A DNA stretch of 64,000 nucleotides from Desulfospira joergensenii DSM 10085 (GCF_000420085.1 NZ_ATUG01000002.1:682001-746000), one strand, 5' to 3'. Numbered from the stretch's first letter, positions 8,609 to 16,386 are shown. The notes: a model not told the origin generated them from the sequence alone. Made by a program: numbers and translations.

Positions 8609-9838
8609 ATGCATTGTTGTAGGAGAAGATTGTTATTTTATAGGGACAAGATTAGCGGAAACATTGTTTTGGAAAAATCAAACCATATAAGCCAGGGCAT
8701 AACCAAATTGATCTCCTTTGCCCAGAAATCTGTTGCACGGGGAAATCCCCACCATAACCTGAACACCTATCGAACGCTTTCAGGGGCAATTGAAAATCTG
8801 GCGGGTCTTGAGACGGTCAAGGGAGATCAGATTGATTCCTGTGTGAATCTTCTCAGCCTGATGATAGAACTCCAGCAGCGGGTTATCAAAGACAATGAAA
8901 TCCCCAGCAGCGAGGTCCCCCAGATATACAAGACCGCCCAAAATTTGAATGAGATCTTCATAAAAAGTGCCAAGGACGCTGTCACAAGCGGAGACAATAC
9001 CTATATCACCGAACAATGTGAAGCCCTTTTGCAGGCGGCCGACCAGATTCGAAGCGATCCCTTTTTAAGAACATCCGGCATTCTGGACGCCAAGTTAAAA
9101 GATGTTATTGGAAGACTCAGGGAAAAAGCGGATATCGTCAATCTGTTTGAGGGGGAAGAAAATCAGGCCTTTAACAGGATCATGGAAAAAGCGGAACTCC
9201 TTCTTGAAGGAAATGATCTGGATGAAATCGGTGAAGCCTATATCAAGCTCCAGTCCCTTGAAGAAAAAGTGAAAAATCAATATGTTCTAAGGGCGAATTT
9301 CGCCAAATACCTTACAGGATATAGAAGCCGTTTTATTTCAAAGATAGAAACCCGGATGAATGAACTCAAAACCAAAGTCGGGACTTCGGATCTCTTCGAG
9401 AACCGGGATCTGTTAGAGAAAATGGAGAAACTTGAAAAACTGGAAAAATTTCACCAGGAGCCCAAGCTCTCGGGAAGAATTAAGTTCTTCAGGAACAAGG
9501 TATTAAAGGCGAAGCAGAATCCCATTGAAGAGTCTTTAAACGACAGTATCAAGTTTATCATGGAATCCGGCAACGATCTATTCAGCGTTGAGTACGAACG
9601 TCTTTACGATCAGATGCACGGTGAAAATGAGATTTTTACCTCGGCTTTTTACGACAGAACCCTCAAAGGCATGCCGCCCCAGGAAGCCATTGATCTTTTA
9701 AAAGAGAAAAAAGAAAAGATGGATCAGGTTGATATTGGAAGGGCCGGTCAGGCTGATTATGAAAATTCCCTGAAAAAACAAATCACAGGCCTGATCAAAT
9801 TGTTTGAATCAAGTATTGAGGCCTGTTCAGGCAAATAG
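8609..9838 (+). CDS. Unknown protein, predicted helical/coiled-coil, cytoplasmic
   Basis: I do not recognise this family. The protein is about 409 residues, very rich in Glu, Lys and Leu, without signal peptide or membrane segment. It has several heptad-like helical stretches, the clearest near two thirds of its length (LLEKMEKLEKLEKF). The start is uncertain. A more upstream ATG at 8558 falls inside the T-tract of the preceding terminator and is unlikely. ATG 8609 lacks a good ribosome site, while TTG 8630 has AGGAGA five bases in front of it. It stands alone between two terminators and its base composition is more AT-rich than the lactate operon. No catalytic motif is visible, so a structural or scaffolding role is only a guess. 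Confidence 0.7.
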   Translation: MHCCRRRLLFYRDKISGNIVLEKSNHISQGITKLISFAQKSVARGNPHHNLNTYRTLSGAIENLAGLETVKGDQIDSCVNLLSLMIELQQRVIKDNEIPSSEVPQIYKTAQNLNEIFIKSAKDAVTSGDNTYITEQCEALLQAADQIRSDPFLRTSGILDAKLKDVIGRLREKADIVNLFEGEENQAFNRIMEKAELLLEGNDLDEIGEAYIKLQSLEEKVKNQYVLRANFAKYLTGYRSRFISKIETRMNELKTKVGTSDLFENRDLLEKMEKLEKLEKFHQEPKLSGRIKFFRNKVLKAKQNPIEESLNDSIKFIMESGNDLFSVEYERLYDQMHGENEIFTSAFYDRTLKGMPPQEAIDLLKEKKEKMDQVDIGRAGQADYENSLKKQITGLIKLFESSIEACSGK

Positions 9839-9848
9839 ATCGTGGAAT

Positions 9849-9873
9849 GGAGATTCTCTGAATATCTCCTTTT
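9849..9873 (+). terminator. Weak rho-independent terminator after the helical protein
   Basis: GGAGAT (9849-9854) pairs with ATCTCC (9864-9869) across a nine-base loop and is followed by TTTT. The stem is short, so termination may be partial. It separates two convergent genes. Confidence 0.5.
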
Positions 9874-9887
9874 AATTCGCAAACCGA

Positions 9888-10136
9888 TTAAGATTTGTCC
9901 GTTACGTGCAGACGTGATTTTTCGGATAACCCCGCCTTGTTTTGCCATACCTTCCTTGCAAGACCTGCAAAGCCCAAGAGTCCAGCGCCGAAAACAAGCA
10001 TGAATAAAGGGCCTTCCAAAATAAAATCCATGCCGGATGTGGTGGTCTTTGTCACACTGATATTAAAGAGACCCCCTATAAAGAATAGCAATGAAAGGAT
10101 AGACGCATAATATATTATCGGTTTTACAGTTTTCAT
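9888..10136 (-). CDS. Small two-helix inner-membrane protein of unknown function
   Basis: The 82-residue product has two hydrophobic segments (about residues 5-24 and 40-62) separated by a short polar linker (TKTTTSG), and a basic C-terminal tail, so both ends are probably cytoplasmic. I chose the ATG at 10136 rather than a longer upstream start because AGGAAA lies just before it and the extra upstream residues are hydrophilic and unlike a leader. No family is recognised. It is convergent with the helical protein gene and stands just outside the integrated element. Confidence 0.55.
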   Translation of the reverse strand: MKTVKPIIYYASILSLLFFIGGLFNISVTKTTTSGMDFILEGPLFMLVFGAGLLGFAGLARKVWQNKAGLSEKSRLHVTDKS

Positions 10137-10545
10137 ATCAAAATTTCCTGTCAATTCCACCCAAAGAGATTTCGCTGATTTTAGATGACCGTTCCAGGGT
10201 TTTTGGGAACATAGCATTTCATAGTAGAGAAGTATATTCGACTAACTCCTGCTTTGCCTGCTATATATGCAGGTTGTGTTCCAACCCTTTCTCGATTGCA
10301 GGAGATTTTTTTAAATAGGCCATCAGGAAAGACTTTCACTGAAGATATTAGGATTTCGTTGGGCTTTCAAGTCTTTAACCCATAGCAAAACCTATGTTAA
10401 ACTTTATACAATTTTATCGGAAAATGGAAAAAATGTAATACCGGGTATGAAAAGAATGTAATAATGATATGAAAAGTTTTTCATGGGGTGCGGGCGGCCC
10501 TTCCCCAATAAGGATGAAGGGCGTCAAGATAAATGACTGAGGGAT
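10137..10545. other. Intergenic stretch before the integrated element
   Basis: No gene is supported here. The right part is AT-rich and contains a short direct repeat around 10425-10465 (AAAATGTAATA and AGAATGTAATA). It is chromosomal DNA that originally lay downstream of the tRNA-Thr gene before the element inserted. Confidence 0.5.
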
Positions 10546-10590
10546 TGGAGCCGGCGTGCGGATTCGAACCGCAGACTTGCTCATTACGAG
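10546..10590. repeat. Attachment site (distal): 45-bp remnant of tRNA-Thr 3' end
   Basis: These 45 bp are identical to the segment of the intact tRNA-Thr gene running from the anticodon loop through the encoded CCA (16342-16386). The match stops abruptly at 10591. The remainder of the tRNA is absent, so this copy is not a functional gene but the displaced original 3' end. Confidence 0.95.
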
Positions 10591-10631
10591 GTATCCACGT
10601 ATATCTATAATAACAGATAGTTATGGCATGA

Positions 10632-10651
10632 TGAAGCGGGTTTGAGGCGGA
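10632..10651. repeat. Subterminal 20-bp repeat, left copy
   Basis: The bases TGAAGCGGGTTTGAGGCGGA match 16230-16249 in 19 of 20 positions. It lies 41 bp inside the left attachment repeat, while the right copy is about 90 bp inside the other end, so the pair could be accessory recombinase- or Xis-binding sites. Confidence 0.5.
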
Positions 10652-10683
10652 TGGACGGTCACAATAGTTTGTGATTTTTTTAC

Positions 10684-11643
10684 TCATCTTTCAAGTTTCT
10701 CCATTTCCTTTTTCAGGACCGCCGGGAGAACTTCGCCATAGATCTGTGTCGTCCGAATATCTGCATGTCCCATGATTTTCTGAACCACCTCCAGGGGAAT
10801 CCCTTTGCTTAGCATGTGGGTTGCTGCCGTATGTCTTAAATCATGGAACCTTGAAACCACACCTGCCGAACGTGTGATCGTTCTGTGATAGTTGGTTATG
10901 GTTGAAGTGTGCTGGTATGAAAAAATCTTTCCGAAATGCTGGGGCTTCAATACAGCCCTGGCAAAAGAAACCAGGGGAACCAATCTTTCTTTATTCCCTT
11001 TGCCAAGAAACTTTATAACACCGTCTTTGATATGCTCATATTTGCATTTTATCAGTTCACCGCGTCTTGCACCTGTATACAGGGCAAAACGAATTATACG
11101 GGCCATTTCTGGTTTCTTTTTGTCGGCCTCGGCCAGGATCTTTTCAAGCTCATCCGGGTGAATATACCTGGGAAGGCTATGCCCCAATTTGAATTTTTTG
11201 ATCTTCGGGACTTCGTCTATAAAATCATTCTCGGCAGCATAATTGAGCGCAGCCCGTATCCTCGTAAGGTAAGTGTTTACAGTGACCGGTTTATTCCCCT
11301 TGATAATACGTGCCTGTTTGAACTCGACAATATGACCTTTTCTAATATTTTTTAGGGGAATATCTCCAACAACCTCGATCAAATTCCGTAAGGCGAGTTC
11401 ATCCGCTCGGTGGGTGTCTGGTGAGAGATCCGCTCTCTCTGGATCATTGACATAGAATTTTTTAAACTCGGATATAGTTATTCCGGAATAGGCCTCCAAT
11501 TTGATGAGATTCCCAAGCAATTGTTCCTTTTTGATTTCTCGAAGCAGGCCCTTGGCTTCTCTACCGTCCCGGGTTTTCAAACTGCGGCGTTGTCCACCTG
11601 GGAACTCGACATAATATATACCCCTTTGTTTAAATAATCTCAT
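10684..11643 (-). CDS. Tyrosine-recombinase integrase of the tRNA-Thr element
   Basis: This 319-residue phage-type integrase has an N-terminal arm-binding segment and SAM-like core-binding domain (about 60-150), then the catalytic domain. Active-site residues are visible: Arg in TGARRGEL, the HDLRHTAATH box with His and Arg, the later GH in IMGHADIRTTQIYGEVL, and the nucleophile Tyr at the end of that motif. It lies 94 bp inside the left attachment repeat, the usual position for an integrase that uses a tRNA 3' end. It should catalyse recombination between the two 45-bp repeats. It is last in a leftward three-gene set with two small DNA-binding proteins that could act as directionality or control factors. 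Confidence 0.95.
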   Translation of the reverse strand: MRLFKQRGIYYVEFPGGQRRSLKTRDGREAKGLLREIKKEQLLGNLIKLEAYSGITISEFKKFYVNDPERADLSPDTHRADELALRNLIEVVGDIPLKNIRKGHIVEFKQARIIKGNKPVTVNTYLTRIRAALNYAAENDFIDEVPKIKKFKLGHSLPRYIHPDELEKILAEADKKKPEMARIIRFALYTGARRGELIKCKYEHIKDGVIKFLGKGNKERLVPLVSFARAVLKPQHFGKIFSYQHTSTITNYHRTITRSAGVVSRFHDLRHTAATHMLSKGIPLEVVQKIMGHADIRTTQIYGEVLPAVLKKEMEKLER

Positions 11644-11645
11644 TT

Positions 11646-12005
11646 TTAGGACGCTTTCAGGGACCCGAGAATGGACAGAGCTTTATGTCTTTCACCGACC
11701 ACTTGAGAAATCATATATTCATCAATTGATTGTTTATCAAATTTCCAGTCACCTCGTTTTGAATTGGGATCTTGGAAACCAACGATCAAATTTTCCTTTG
11801 CCAGCTTCAACAATGTAGTCCTGCTGTAACTTGAATATTGTTTGGCAGCAGCGAGTTTTAGCCATCTCGGTGTGACAATCCTTTCAGAAAGCATTGCGGC
11901 AGTACGTTCTGAAATCTCAGCGACAAGCTTTTCTAAATCAAATGGCGGTTTAAAATTTTCCATAATAGGTCTCCATGAAATTGCTTCGATTTTATAACGG
12001 ATCAA
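11646..12005 (-). CDS. Excisionase/MerR-like helix-turn-helix protein of the element
   Basis: A 119-residue protein whose C-terminal half looks like a winged-helix excisionase or helix-turn-helix-17 domain. WLKLAAAKQYSSYSRTTLLK forms the turn-helix and is followed by FQDPNSKRGDWKFDKQSIDEYM, in which the small wing and 'D..SIDEY' are typical. It sits two bases upstream of the integrase and overlaps the upstream RHH gene. An ATG at 11963 would give a shorter product beginning MENFKPPF and is an alternative start. Role inferred: recombination directionality factor or repressor for the integrase. Confidence 0.7.
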   Translation of the reverse strand: MIRYKIEAISWRPIMENFKPPFDLEKLVAEISERTAAMLSERIVTPRWLKLAAAKQYSSYSRTTLLKLAKENLIVGFQDPNSKRGDWKFDKQSIDEYMISQVVGERHKALSILGSLKAS

Positions 12006-12252
12006 CCTTTTTCATTTTTATCTTTTCTGACCATTCCGATAAAGCCTCACTCATATTGCGAAGCAAAACTCCAAATTGATAAACACCAACCTTTTCACAC
12101 ATTTCAAGGTCTTTAGAGACTTCATTGACAATGTTACTAACTAATTGAGCCTTTGATAAATCTGCTTTTTTAGCAAGTCGATCTAAACGCTCATCAAGTT
12201 CACGTGAAGGTTTAAATTGAATTGGCGATATCTGCTTTTCCTGTTCATTCAT
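11992..12252 (-). CDS. Small ribbon-helix-helix-like DNA-binding protein of the element
   Basis: An 86-residue protein. Residues 8-45 (IQFKPSRELDERLDRLAKKADLSKAQLVSNIVNEV) have the strand-helix-helix rhythm of CopG/Arc-type regulators: a short strand followed by 'LD..L..LA.....S.A.LV..I'. The C-terminal half is helical and may dimerise. It is the first gene of the leftward integrase transcript, with its start facing a 270-bp AT-rich divergent promoter region. It may regulate copy number or integrase expression. Assignment rests on pattern only. Confidence 0.6.
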   Translation of the reverse strand: MNEQEKQISPIQFKPSRELDERLDRLAKKADLSKAQLVSNIVNEVSKDLEMCEKVGVYQFGVLLRNMSEALSEWSEKIKMKKVDPL

Positions 12253-12521
12253 TTTTACCCCCTTAATTTTCTTCGTATATGAAATATTCCATTTTTTGAT
12301 ATATTAGAATAGGTATGTTAAGTATGTCAAGTAATTTTTATAGGATTATGAAAATGGATCAGAGATTTAGATTTCTGCGAGGAGTTTTGGCTTATTATCA
12401 ATAAAATCAAACTTCTTTACTGTAAAATTATAGCTTGTTATATCATCTAACAGTCAGAATCATTGAAGCTCATGTACGTCTTATGGAGTGGAAAAAATAA
12501 TTAAATTAACATAGGAGAATT
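12253..12521. promoter_or_regulatory. AT-rich divergent promoter region inside the element
   Basis: The interval separates the leftward regulator/integrase genes from the rightward cargo gene and is strongly AT-rich. Both transcripts must start here, but I cannot pick individual promoter boxes with confidence. A weak ribosome site (AGGAGAA) precedes the cargo ATG at 12522. Confidence 0.4.
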
Positions 12522-13661
12522 ATGATGAATAAACCTATAGGCGAACGACAGAATAAGGATATAGTTGTTGTGATGAGAGGGCCTTCGACTGTCATCTTTC
12601 CCAAAGAAAAGTCATTGTGTATAACAAGTTTTCCAACTCATACCGGGTCTGTCCGTGTCGTTCTTACTACAAGATGGATAAAGCATAAAAATGAACTCCC
12701 TGGTAACTTGTGGATTGAAATTTCTGGAAGAGCAAGTTCTCTTGAAGAGGCTCTTTTACCTTTCGCAAATGCAGGAATTCGTCTCTTGCCTACGCTTTCT
12801 CTTAGCTCAAACGCAGCAATTGGTCTTCCTGATATTGAAGTTGGTTTTGATAATACACCAGGAGTGACTGAAAGAGATTATTTTCAGAGTTATATCCCAG
12901 AAGAGCAGTGTGTCTTGCATACAGGAAGATTTGTCAATATCGAAGCATCAAAAGCATTATACCGAGCAATCGCTATCAATTCTGAACGAGAAAGGATTGG
13001 TAGGGCTGCTTCTCAATATAAGATGGCTTTGGATTATTGGCGAATGGGACAAGAAAGTCTGGCGTTATCCCATCTCTGGATGGCTCTTGAGGCATTAACA
13101 AAAGCTAAGATTAGAAAGGAATGTATTGAAAGAGGGGTAGAAAACCAAGAACAACTTGCAGAATGTTTGTCGATTGAATTGAGACGGTTAGATCCTTATA
13201 TTCGAAAAGAAATATTACTAAAGGGAGATGCTGAATGTTATTCGAAGGCAAAAAAAGCATCCGACGGTTTTGAACACGGGTTTTTAGAGTTTGATAAAAT
13301 CAGGGATTATTCTATGACAGCAAGAAATCAAATGGCATCTTATGTAAGGAATGCAATTCTTGATCTTTGCGATTTAAATCCAGATGTATATAAAACGCTT
13401 ACCAAAAAACCTTACGATAAACCTCTTGGACATTGGCCTATTGTAAAATATTTAAGAGGTAAACTTATTGGTAAGGGAGACCGACTCGGAGCACCAGGAA
13501 AAATGTATCCTTTTGTTAATTGGAAAACAAATGTCGAACATGTCACAATTAATCATGAAGAAAAGGAATACAATATTACAATTACAGACAAATTAAACCC
13601 AGAGCTTGCTGAAGGAATCAAGTTCCAACCTTCAAGCGCTGAAGTTTGGGAACCAGATTAA
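12522..13661 (+). CDS. Cargo protein of the element with a possible C-terminal HEPN-like domain; function unknown
   Basis: A 379-residue soluble protein that I do not recognise by name. The N-terminal ~130 residues look beta-rich. The middle third (about 165-290) is helical and reminiscent of Apea-type HEPN domains: ALSHLWMALEALTKAKIRKE resembles their first helix. A later helix pair reads SDGFEHGFLEF and TARNQMASYVRNAI, where an R-N dipeptide is a loose match to the HEPN R-phi-x3-H signature. The histidine is not at the canonical spacing, so nuclease activity is uncertain. AT-rich codon use contrasts with the chromosome and marks it as transferred. It is the only rightward gene of the element and the best candidate for an accessory (for example anti-phage) function. 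Confidence 0.6.
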   Translation: MMNKPIGERQNKDIVVVMRGPSTVIFPKEKSLCITSFPTHTGSVRVVLTTRWIKHKNELPGNLWIEISGRASSLEEALLPFANAGIRLLPTLSLSSNAAIGLPDIEVGFDNTPGVTERDYFQSYIPEEQCVLHTGRFVNIEASKALYRAIAINSERERIGRAASQYKMALDYWRMGQESLALSHLWMALEALTKAKIRKECIERGVENQEQLAECLSIELRRLDPYIRKEILLKGDAECYSKAKKASDGFEHGFLEFDKIRDYSMTARNQMASYVRNAILDLCDLNPDVYKTLTKKPYDKPLGHWPIVKYLRGKLIGKGDRLGAPGKMYPFVNWKTNVEHVTINHEEKEYNITITDKLNPELAEGIKFQPSSAEVWEPD

Positions 13662-14245
13662 AAAAAATATCAGTGGAATTTACCGGTGTGAAGTCAAAGA
13701 TAATTGTCCGATCTGAAACCCGCGCCAGTCCTGGTCAGTTCCGTGTATTCGCATACTTACCAAGAGAAGAAATAAATTCCCCCCTGGCGGGGTCCGGTCC
13801 GGTGCACCGCTCGGGGGCGAGCCGCGTGCGCTCCGGTCCTCCACCGTCCAGGGGCAGGGGACCTTCGGCCTGTTTCTATGTAAATAATTCTTCCTGATCG
13901 TGTTCCGTCCTCAGGAATGAGCCGGATAAGCGTTTCCACCAACTCGACAACGTAAACACGGCAATAACGGTTAACGTCCGCAGGGAAGGTCATTTTTTAT
14001 TTACAAAGGGGAAAATAGATATATCTCGGAGATCTCGGTTCACCGACGTGCGGATCCGGCTTCGGCCAGGGACGAACTCGGGCACAGGTAAGGCCATAAT
14101 TTAAAAGCCGCCCGATTTTCGGAATGATCATACGAGAGGATGCGTGCGGGCTGGGTTGACAGGTTAAACAAAGCTCATGACCACGAGCAAATATACAAAC
14201 CACGAAACGGTGATCCCGCTATCACTATAGTTAATCAAACTGACG

Positions 14246-14273
14246 GCCCAGATTTATGCATAAGATAAATCCA
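14246..14273. repeat. Hairpin repeat, copy 1
   Basis: GGCCCAGATTTAT is followed by seven loop bases and ATAAATCCAG. The inner GATTTAT/ATAAATC pairs perfectly. Only the seven loop bases differ from copy 2. Confidence 0.7.
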
Positions 14274-14343
14274 GATCATCATTTATCCGTCAAAAGCCCT
14301 GGCCGATCAGGTTCTTATAGATTTGGATCCAAAACGTGAAAAC

Positions 14344-14382
14344 AATGGCCCAGATTTATTGTTAAAATAAATCCAGGCCATT
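14344..14382. repeat. Hairpin repeat, copy 2, with extended stem
   Basis: The same arms as copy 1 around a different seven-base loop, here extended outward by AATGGCC (14344-14350) pairing with GGCCATT (14376-14382). T residues follow on the plus strand, so it could also terminate transcription. The repetition argues for a binding site or origin structure instead. Confidence 0.7.
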
Positions 14383-14408
14383 TTCACTGTGAAAGGATTG
14401 TAAACTTT

Positions 14409-14615
14409 TTATCTTGAATTAGTATCAAATTTATATTCAGGAAGTTCGGGACAGATCATCCGAAGGTAATCACAGATAATATACCGAACCACTTCTGCTG
14501 TTGAAACCCCATGCCTGGCAACAAGGATTCTAACCAGCTCAAAATAGGGTTCAGGAAGTGACGCGGTAACCTGGGTAAACATGTCTCCTTTAGGTTTATA
14601 TTTCCGGGTTTTCAT
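14409..14615 (-). CDS. Small ribbon-helix-helix-like protein downstream of Rep
   Basis: The product from ATG 14615 is 68 residues; GGAGG stands eight bases upstream. The core (MFTQVTASLPEPYFELVRIL, then HGVSTAEVVRYIICDYLR) fits a strand followed by two helices, as in CopG/Arc regulators of plasmid copy number. It overlaps the preceding gene by 20 bp and belongs to the leftward Rep transcript. A copy-control role is suggested by the neighbouring Rep only. Confidence 0.6.
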   Translation of the reverse strand: MKTRKYKPKGDMFTQVTASLPEPYFELVRILVARHGVSTAEVVRYIICDYLRMICPELPEYKFDTNSR

Positions 14616-14868
14616 CTCGATAATCCTCCAAAGCTTTTTTGAAAGCAGAGTACAAAGACTCTCTTCTTGACGATTTTTCAAGCCCTACTCTATATCCTTC
14701 TACGTAAGACAGAATAGGAATTAAGGCACCTTTTGAATGGTCCTGGATGAAATGCAACTCATGTATAATATTCTGCAAAGTTGTATCAAAATCACTACCT
14801 CCAGAATCATCCTCTTTTTTAGATTTAACCTTCTCTTTTTCCTTAGAAAACGATACGATATCTGCCAT
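14596..14868 (-). CDS. Small hydrophilic protein of unknown function in the Rep operon
   Basis: A 90-residue protein, highly charged, with an N-terminal Lys/Glu-rich segment followed by a helical part (LQNIIHELHFIQDH and SLYSAFKKALEDYRDE). No motif is recognised. It lies 84 bp downstream of rep and overlaps the small RHH gene, so the three are probably cotranscribed. The ribosome site is good (AGGAGGAG before the ATG at 14868). Confidence 0.6.
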   Translation of the reverse strand: MADIVSFSKEKEKVKSKKEDDSGGSDFDTTLQNIIHELHFIQDHSKGALIPILSYVEGYRVGLEKSSRRESLYSAFKKALEDYRDENPEI

Positions 14869-14952
14869 GTGCTAACTCCTCCTCTACAGGGGTTGGTATT
14901 AGAGCTGGCAGCGGAACGGCAATTCTGCTGCCAGCTTGTTTATTTACATCCT

Positions 14953-16092
14953 TTACGCGGCTTTCTCTGCCTGATATGCCTGAATCAGCTTGTCCAATTC
15001 GTCCATGAATTCAAACTCGTTCAGGTGTTCAGTAATAGCCAACACTTCTCCTTTGATTTCCAAATTGTTGATATCATCCCATTGGTCATGGGTAAGGAAG
15101 GCGTAATGATTACCGGCGCTGCTTTCCTGCAACAACTCGTCATCAGTTTTGTTATCCACTCCCAGGAATCTGGAGAGACCCGGAGTAGGGAAAAACTGTT
15201 TCTTGCCCTTCATAGTCTGCGCATATTCCCAAAATTTAGCCGAATAGAGACGGGAGTGTGGGTCACCATGCCGAATGGCTTCAAGCATCCCAAAAGGGGT
15301 TATATTGCCGTTTTTTCCTAATTTAACGATACCTTTGGTTGCTTCTCTCGCTAAACTCCAGCTTTGGCCTTCAATCGTGGTGATATATTTTGAGATTCGA
15401 TCATAGCCATCATCGGGATTAATCTGGTCAATTCTCACGGATCTGGAACAAAAAGCCTCAAAGTTGTCTATTTCTCCACCGGCCTTTAAAAAAGCAATTG
15501 CCCAGGCGACCGATAAGGCATGGCGCCATTTTTTGAGTTGAGAGACATTTGCACGGACCATGAAATGAAGATCGTGACGGTGGGGATGCCAACCGTTTTT
15601 CCGGCCAAATGTATTTTCCCTTCCAGTATAGGCACCTACTGAACACATCTCTTTTAGGATCGTACGGTAAACAGGATAAAGATTCCTTTGGGGTTGTTGC
15701 TTCATGATCCGCATGGCCCTGTCTTGAATACGGAGCACTTCGGACAAAGGCTGCTTGATGTTGTGAGGTGTTGTCCAGGTGATCATTGAAACAGAGTTCT
15801 GGCAATCTCGATCACGCCAAATATCACAGGAATTCTGCACTTGCTGACAACGGCGCTCAGAAATGATGGAGGCACACACCTGGCACGACCAAACAGAACC
15901 GCATGTCTGCAAATCACCGTAATGAGCCTTTTTAGCCCCTTCTTTCTTTCGCAATGAGACACTATGTGAAAATTTTGATTTTAGCCGGTGGCAGTTTTCG
16001 ACACGTTCAGGAAGAGAGCCCTCAGGCCGGTTCTTTAGGTGAATAAGCTGGGAAACCCTTTGATTTTTAAAACGATTGATGATAGTGTTCAT
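14953..16092 (-). CDS. Rolling-circle replication initiator (HUH endonuclease Rep) of the element
   Basis: A ~379-residue Rep. Near residue 65-80 it has a zinc-finger-like CGSVWSCQVCASIISERR, as in many rolling-circle plasmid Reps. The metal-binding HUH motif is GWHPHRHDLHFMV, and the catalytic Tyr/Lys motif is YDRISKYITTIEG about 90 residues later. Such proteins nick the double-strand origin and stay covalently attached to the 5' end. I chose ATG 16092 because AGGAG lies 11 bases upstream; a GTG at 16113 would place that ribosome site inside the coding region. It is first in a leftward three-gene set. No mobilisation relaxase is present, so Rep is the sole strand-transfer enzyme seen. Confidence 0.88.
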   Translation of the reverse strand: MNTIINRFKNQRVSQLIHLKNRPEGSLPERVENCHRLKSKFSHSVSLRKKEGAKKAHYGDLQTCGSVWSCQVCASIISERRCQQVQNSCDIWRDRDCQNSVSMITWTTPHNIKQPLSEVLRIQDRAMRIMKQQPQRNLYPVYRTILKEMCSVGAYTGRENTFGRKNGWHPHRHDLHFMVRANVSQLKKWRHALSVAWAIAFLKAGGEIDNFEAFCSRSVRIDQINPDDGYDRISKYITTIEGQSWSLAREATKGIVKLGKNGNITPFGMLEAIRHGDPHSRLYSAKFWEYAQTMKGKKQFFPTPGLSRFLGVDNKTDDELLQESSAGNHYAFLTHDQWDDINNLEIKGEVLAITEHLNEFEFMDELDKLIQAYQAEKAA

Positions 16093-16229
16093 AAAGATCG
16101 GAACTCCTTTCACGGGTAGGTGACGATTTCAAAAAGGGAACGGGCGGGCAAACCATGTTCCCTTTTTTATTTCCAGGGCATGTAAGAATTTGAGATAGAG
16201 CGAAGAGGAAAGTGCTTAAGTAAAAATGG

Positions 16230-16249
16230 TGAAGCGGATTTGAGGCGGA
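16230..16249. repeat. Subterminal 20-bp repeat, right copy
   Basis: TGAAGCGGATTTGAGGCGGA differs by one base from the left copy at 10632-10651. Its end also forms the left arm of a terminator hairpin. Confidence 0.5.
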
Positions 16250-16265
16250 ATTTCCGCCTTTTTTT
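16243..16265 (+). terminator. Short rho-independent terminator facing the tRNA
   Basis: GGCGG (16244-16248) pairs with CCGCC (16254-16258), extended by AT pairs, and is followed by seven T residues on the plus strand. No plus-strand gene of the element reads into it directly, so it may insulate the tRNA from rightward read-through. Confidence 0.6.
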
Positions 16266-16288
16266 GTGCAAAATGGAGAGAAATAAAC

Positions 16289-16324
16289 AAAAAAGGCCTT
16301 CCGCCAAAAATGACGAAAAGCCTT
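16289..16324 (-). terminator. Terminator downstream of tRNA-Thr
   Basis: On the minus strand AAGGC...GCCTT arms (16320-16324 with 16293-16297), with further imperfect pairing inside, are followed by a run of six T residues. It lies just past the tRNA 3' end but within the element, so the element brought its own terminator for the reconstituted tRNA gene. Confidence 0.55.
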
Positions 16325-16341
16325 GAAAGTTCTGCTATTGG

Positions 16342-16386
16342 TGGAGCCGGCGTGCGGATTCGAACCGCAGACTTGCTCATTACGAG
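16342..16386. repeat. Attachment site (proximal): 45-bp segment within the intact tRNA-Thr
   Basis: Identical to 10546-10590. It covers the 3' half of the tRNA from the anticodon loop to CCA. The strand exchange site must lie inside this identity, most likely in the anticodon stem-loop as known for tRNA-using tyrosine integrases. Confidence 0.95.

Larger units (their letters stand above)
13662..14408. other. Long non-coding interval of the element with GC-rich block and twin hairpins; candidate origin
   Basis: No convincing gene lies here. Positions about 13780-13870 form an unusually GC-rich block in an AT-rich element, with many CCGG/GGGG tracts able to fold. Further right are two nearly identical hairpins about 100 bp apart (14246-14273 and 14348-14375). 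The interval lies between the cargo gene and the leftward Rep operon, a plausible place for the double- or single-strand origin of a rolling-circle replicon. That role is inference. Confidence 0.45.
10546..16386. mobile_element. Integrated 5.8-kb element in tRNA-Thr(CGT), integrase + rolling-circle Rep
   Basis: A 45-bp perfect duplication of the 3' part of the tRNA-Thr gene marks both ends (10546-10590 and 16342-16386). Between them lie a tyrosine integrase adjacent to the left end, two small DNA-binding proteins, a cargo gene, an RHH protein, a small unknown and an HUH-type replication initiator. This is the gene content of a plasmid-like integrative element that can excise by site-specific recombination and replicate by rolling circle. 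No mobilisation relaxase, coat or packaging gene is visible, so it is either plasmid-like or a satellite. Its AT-rich cargo gene and odd GC-rich block at 13.78-13.87 kb contrast with the flanks. Confidence 0.9.

Noticed and set aside
13757..14203. Two leftward open frames of 78 and 68 residues in the element
   Set aside because: They lie across the GC-rich block and low-complexity region, lack ribosome sites and have Pro/Arg-rich compositions typical of chance frames.
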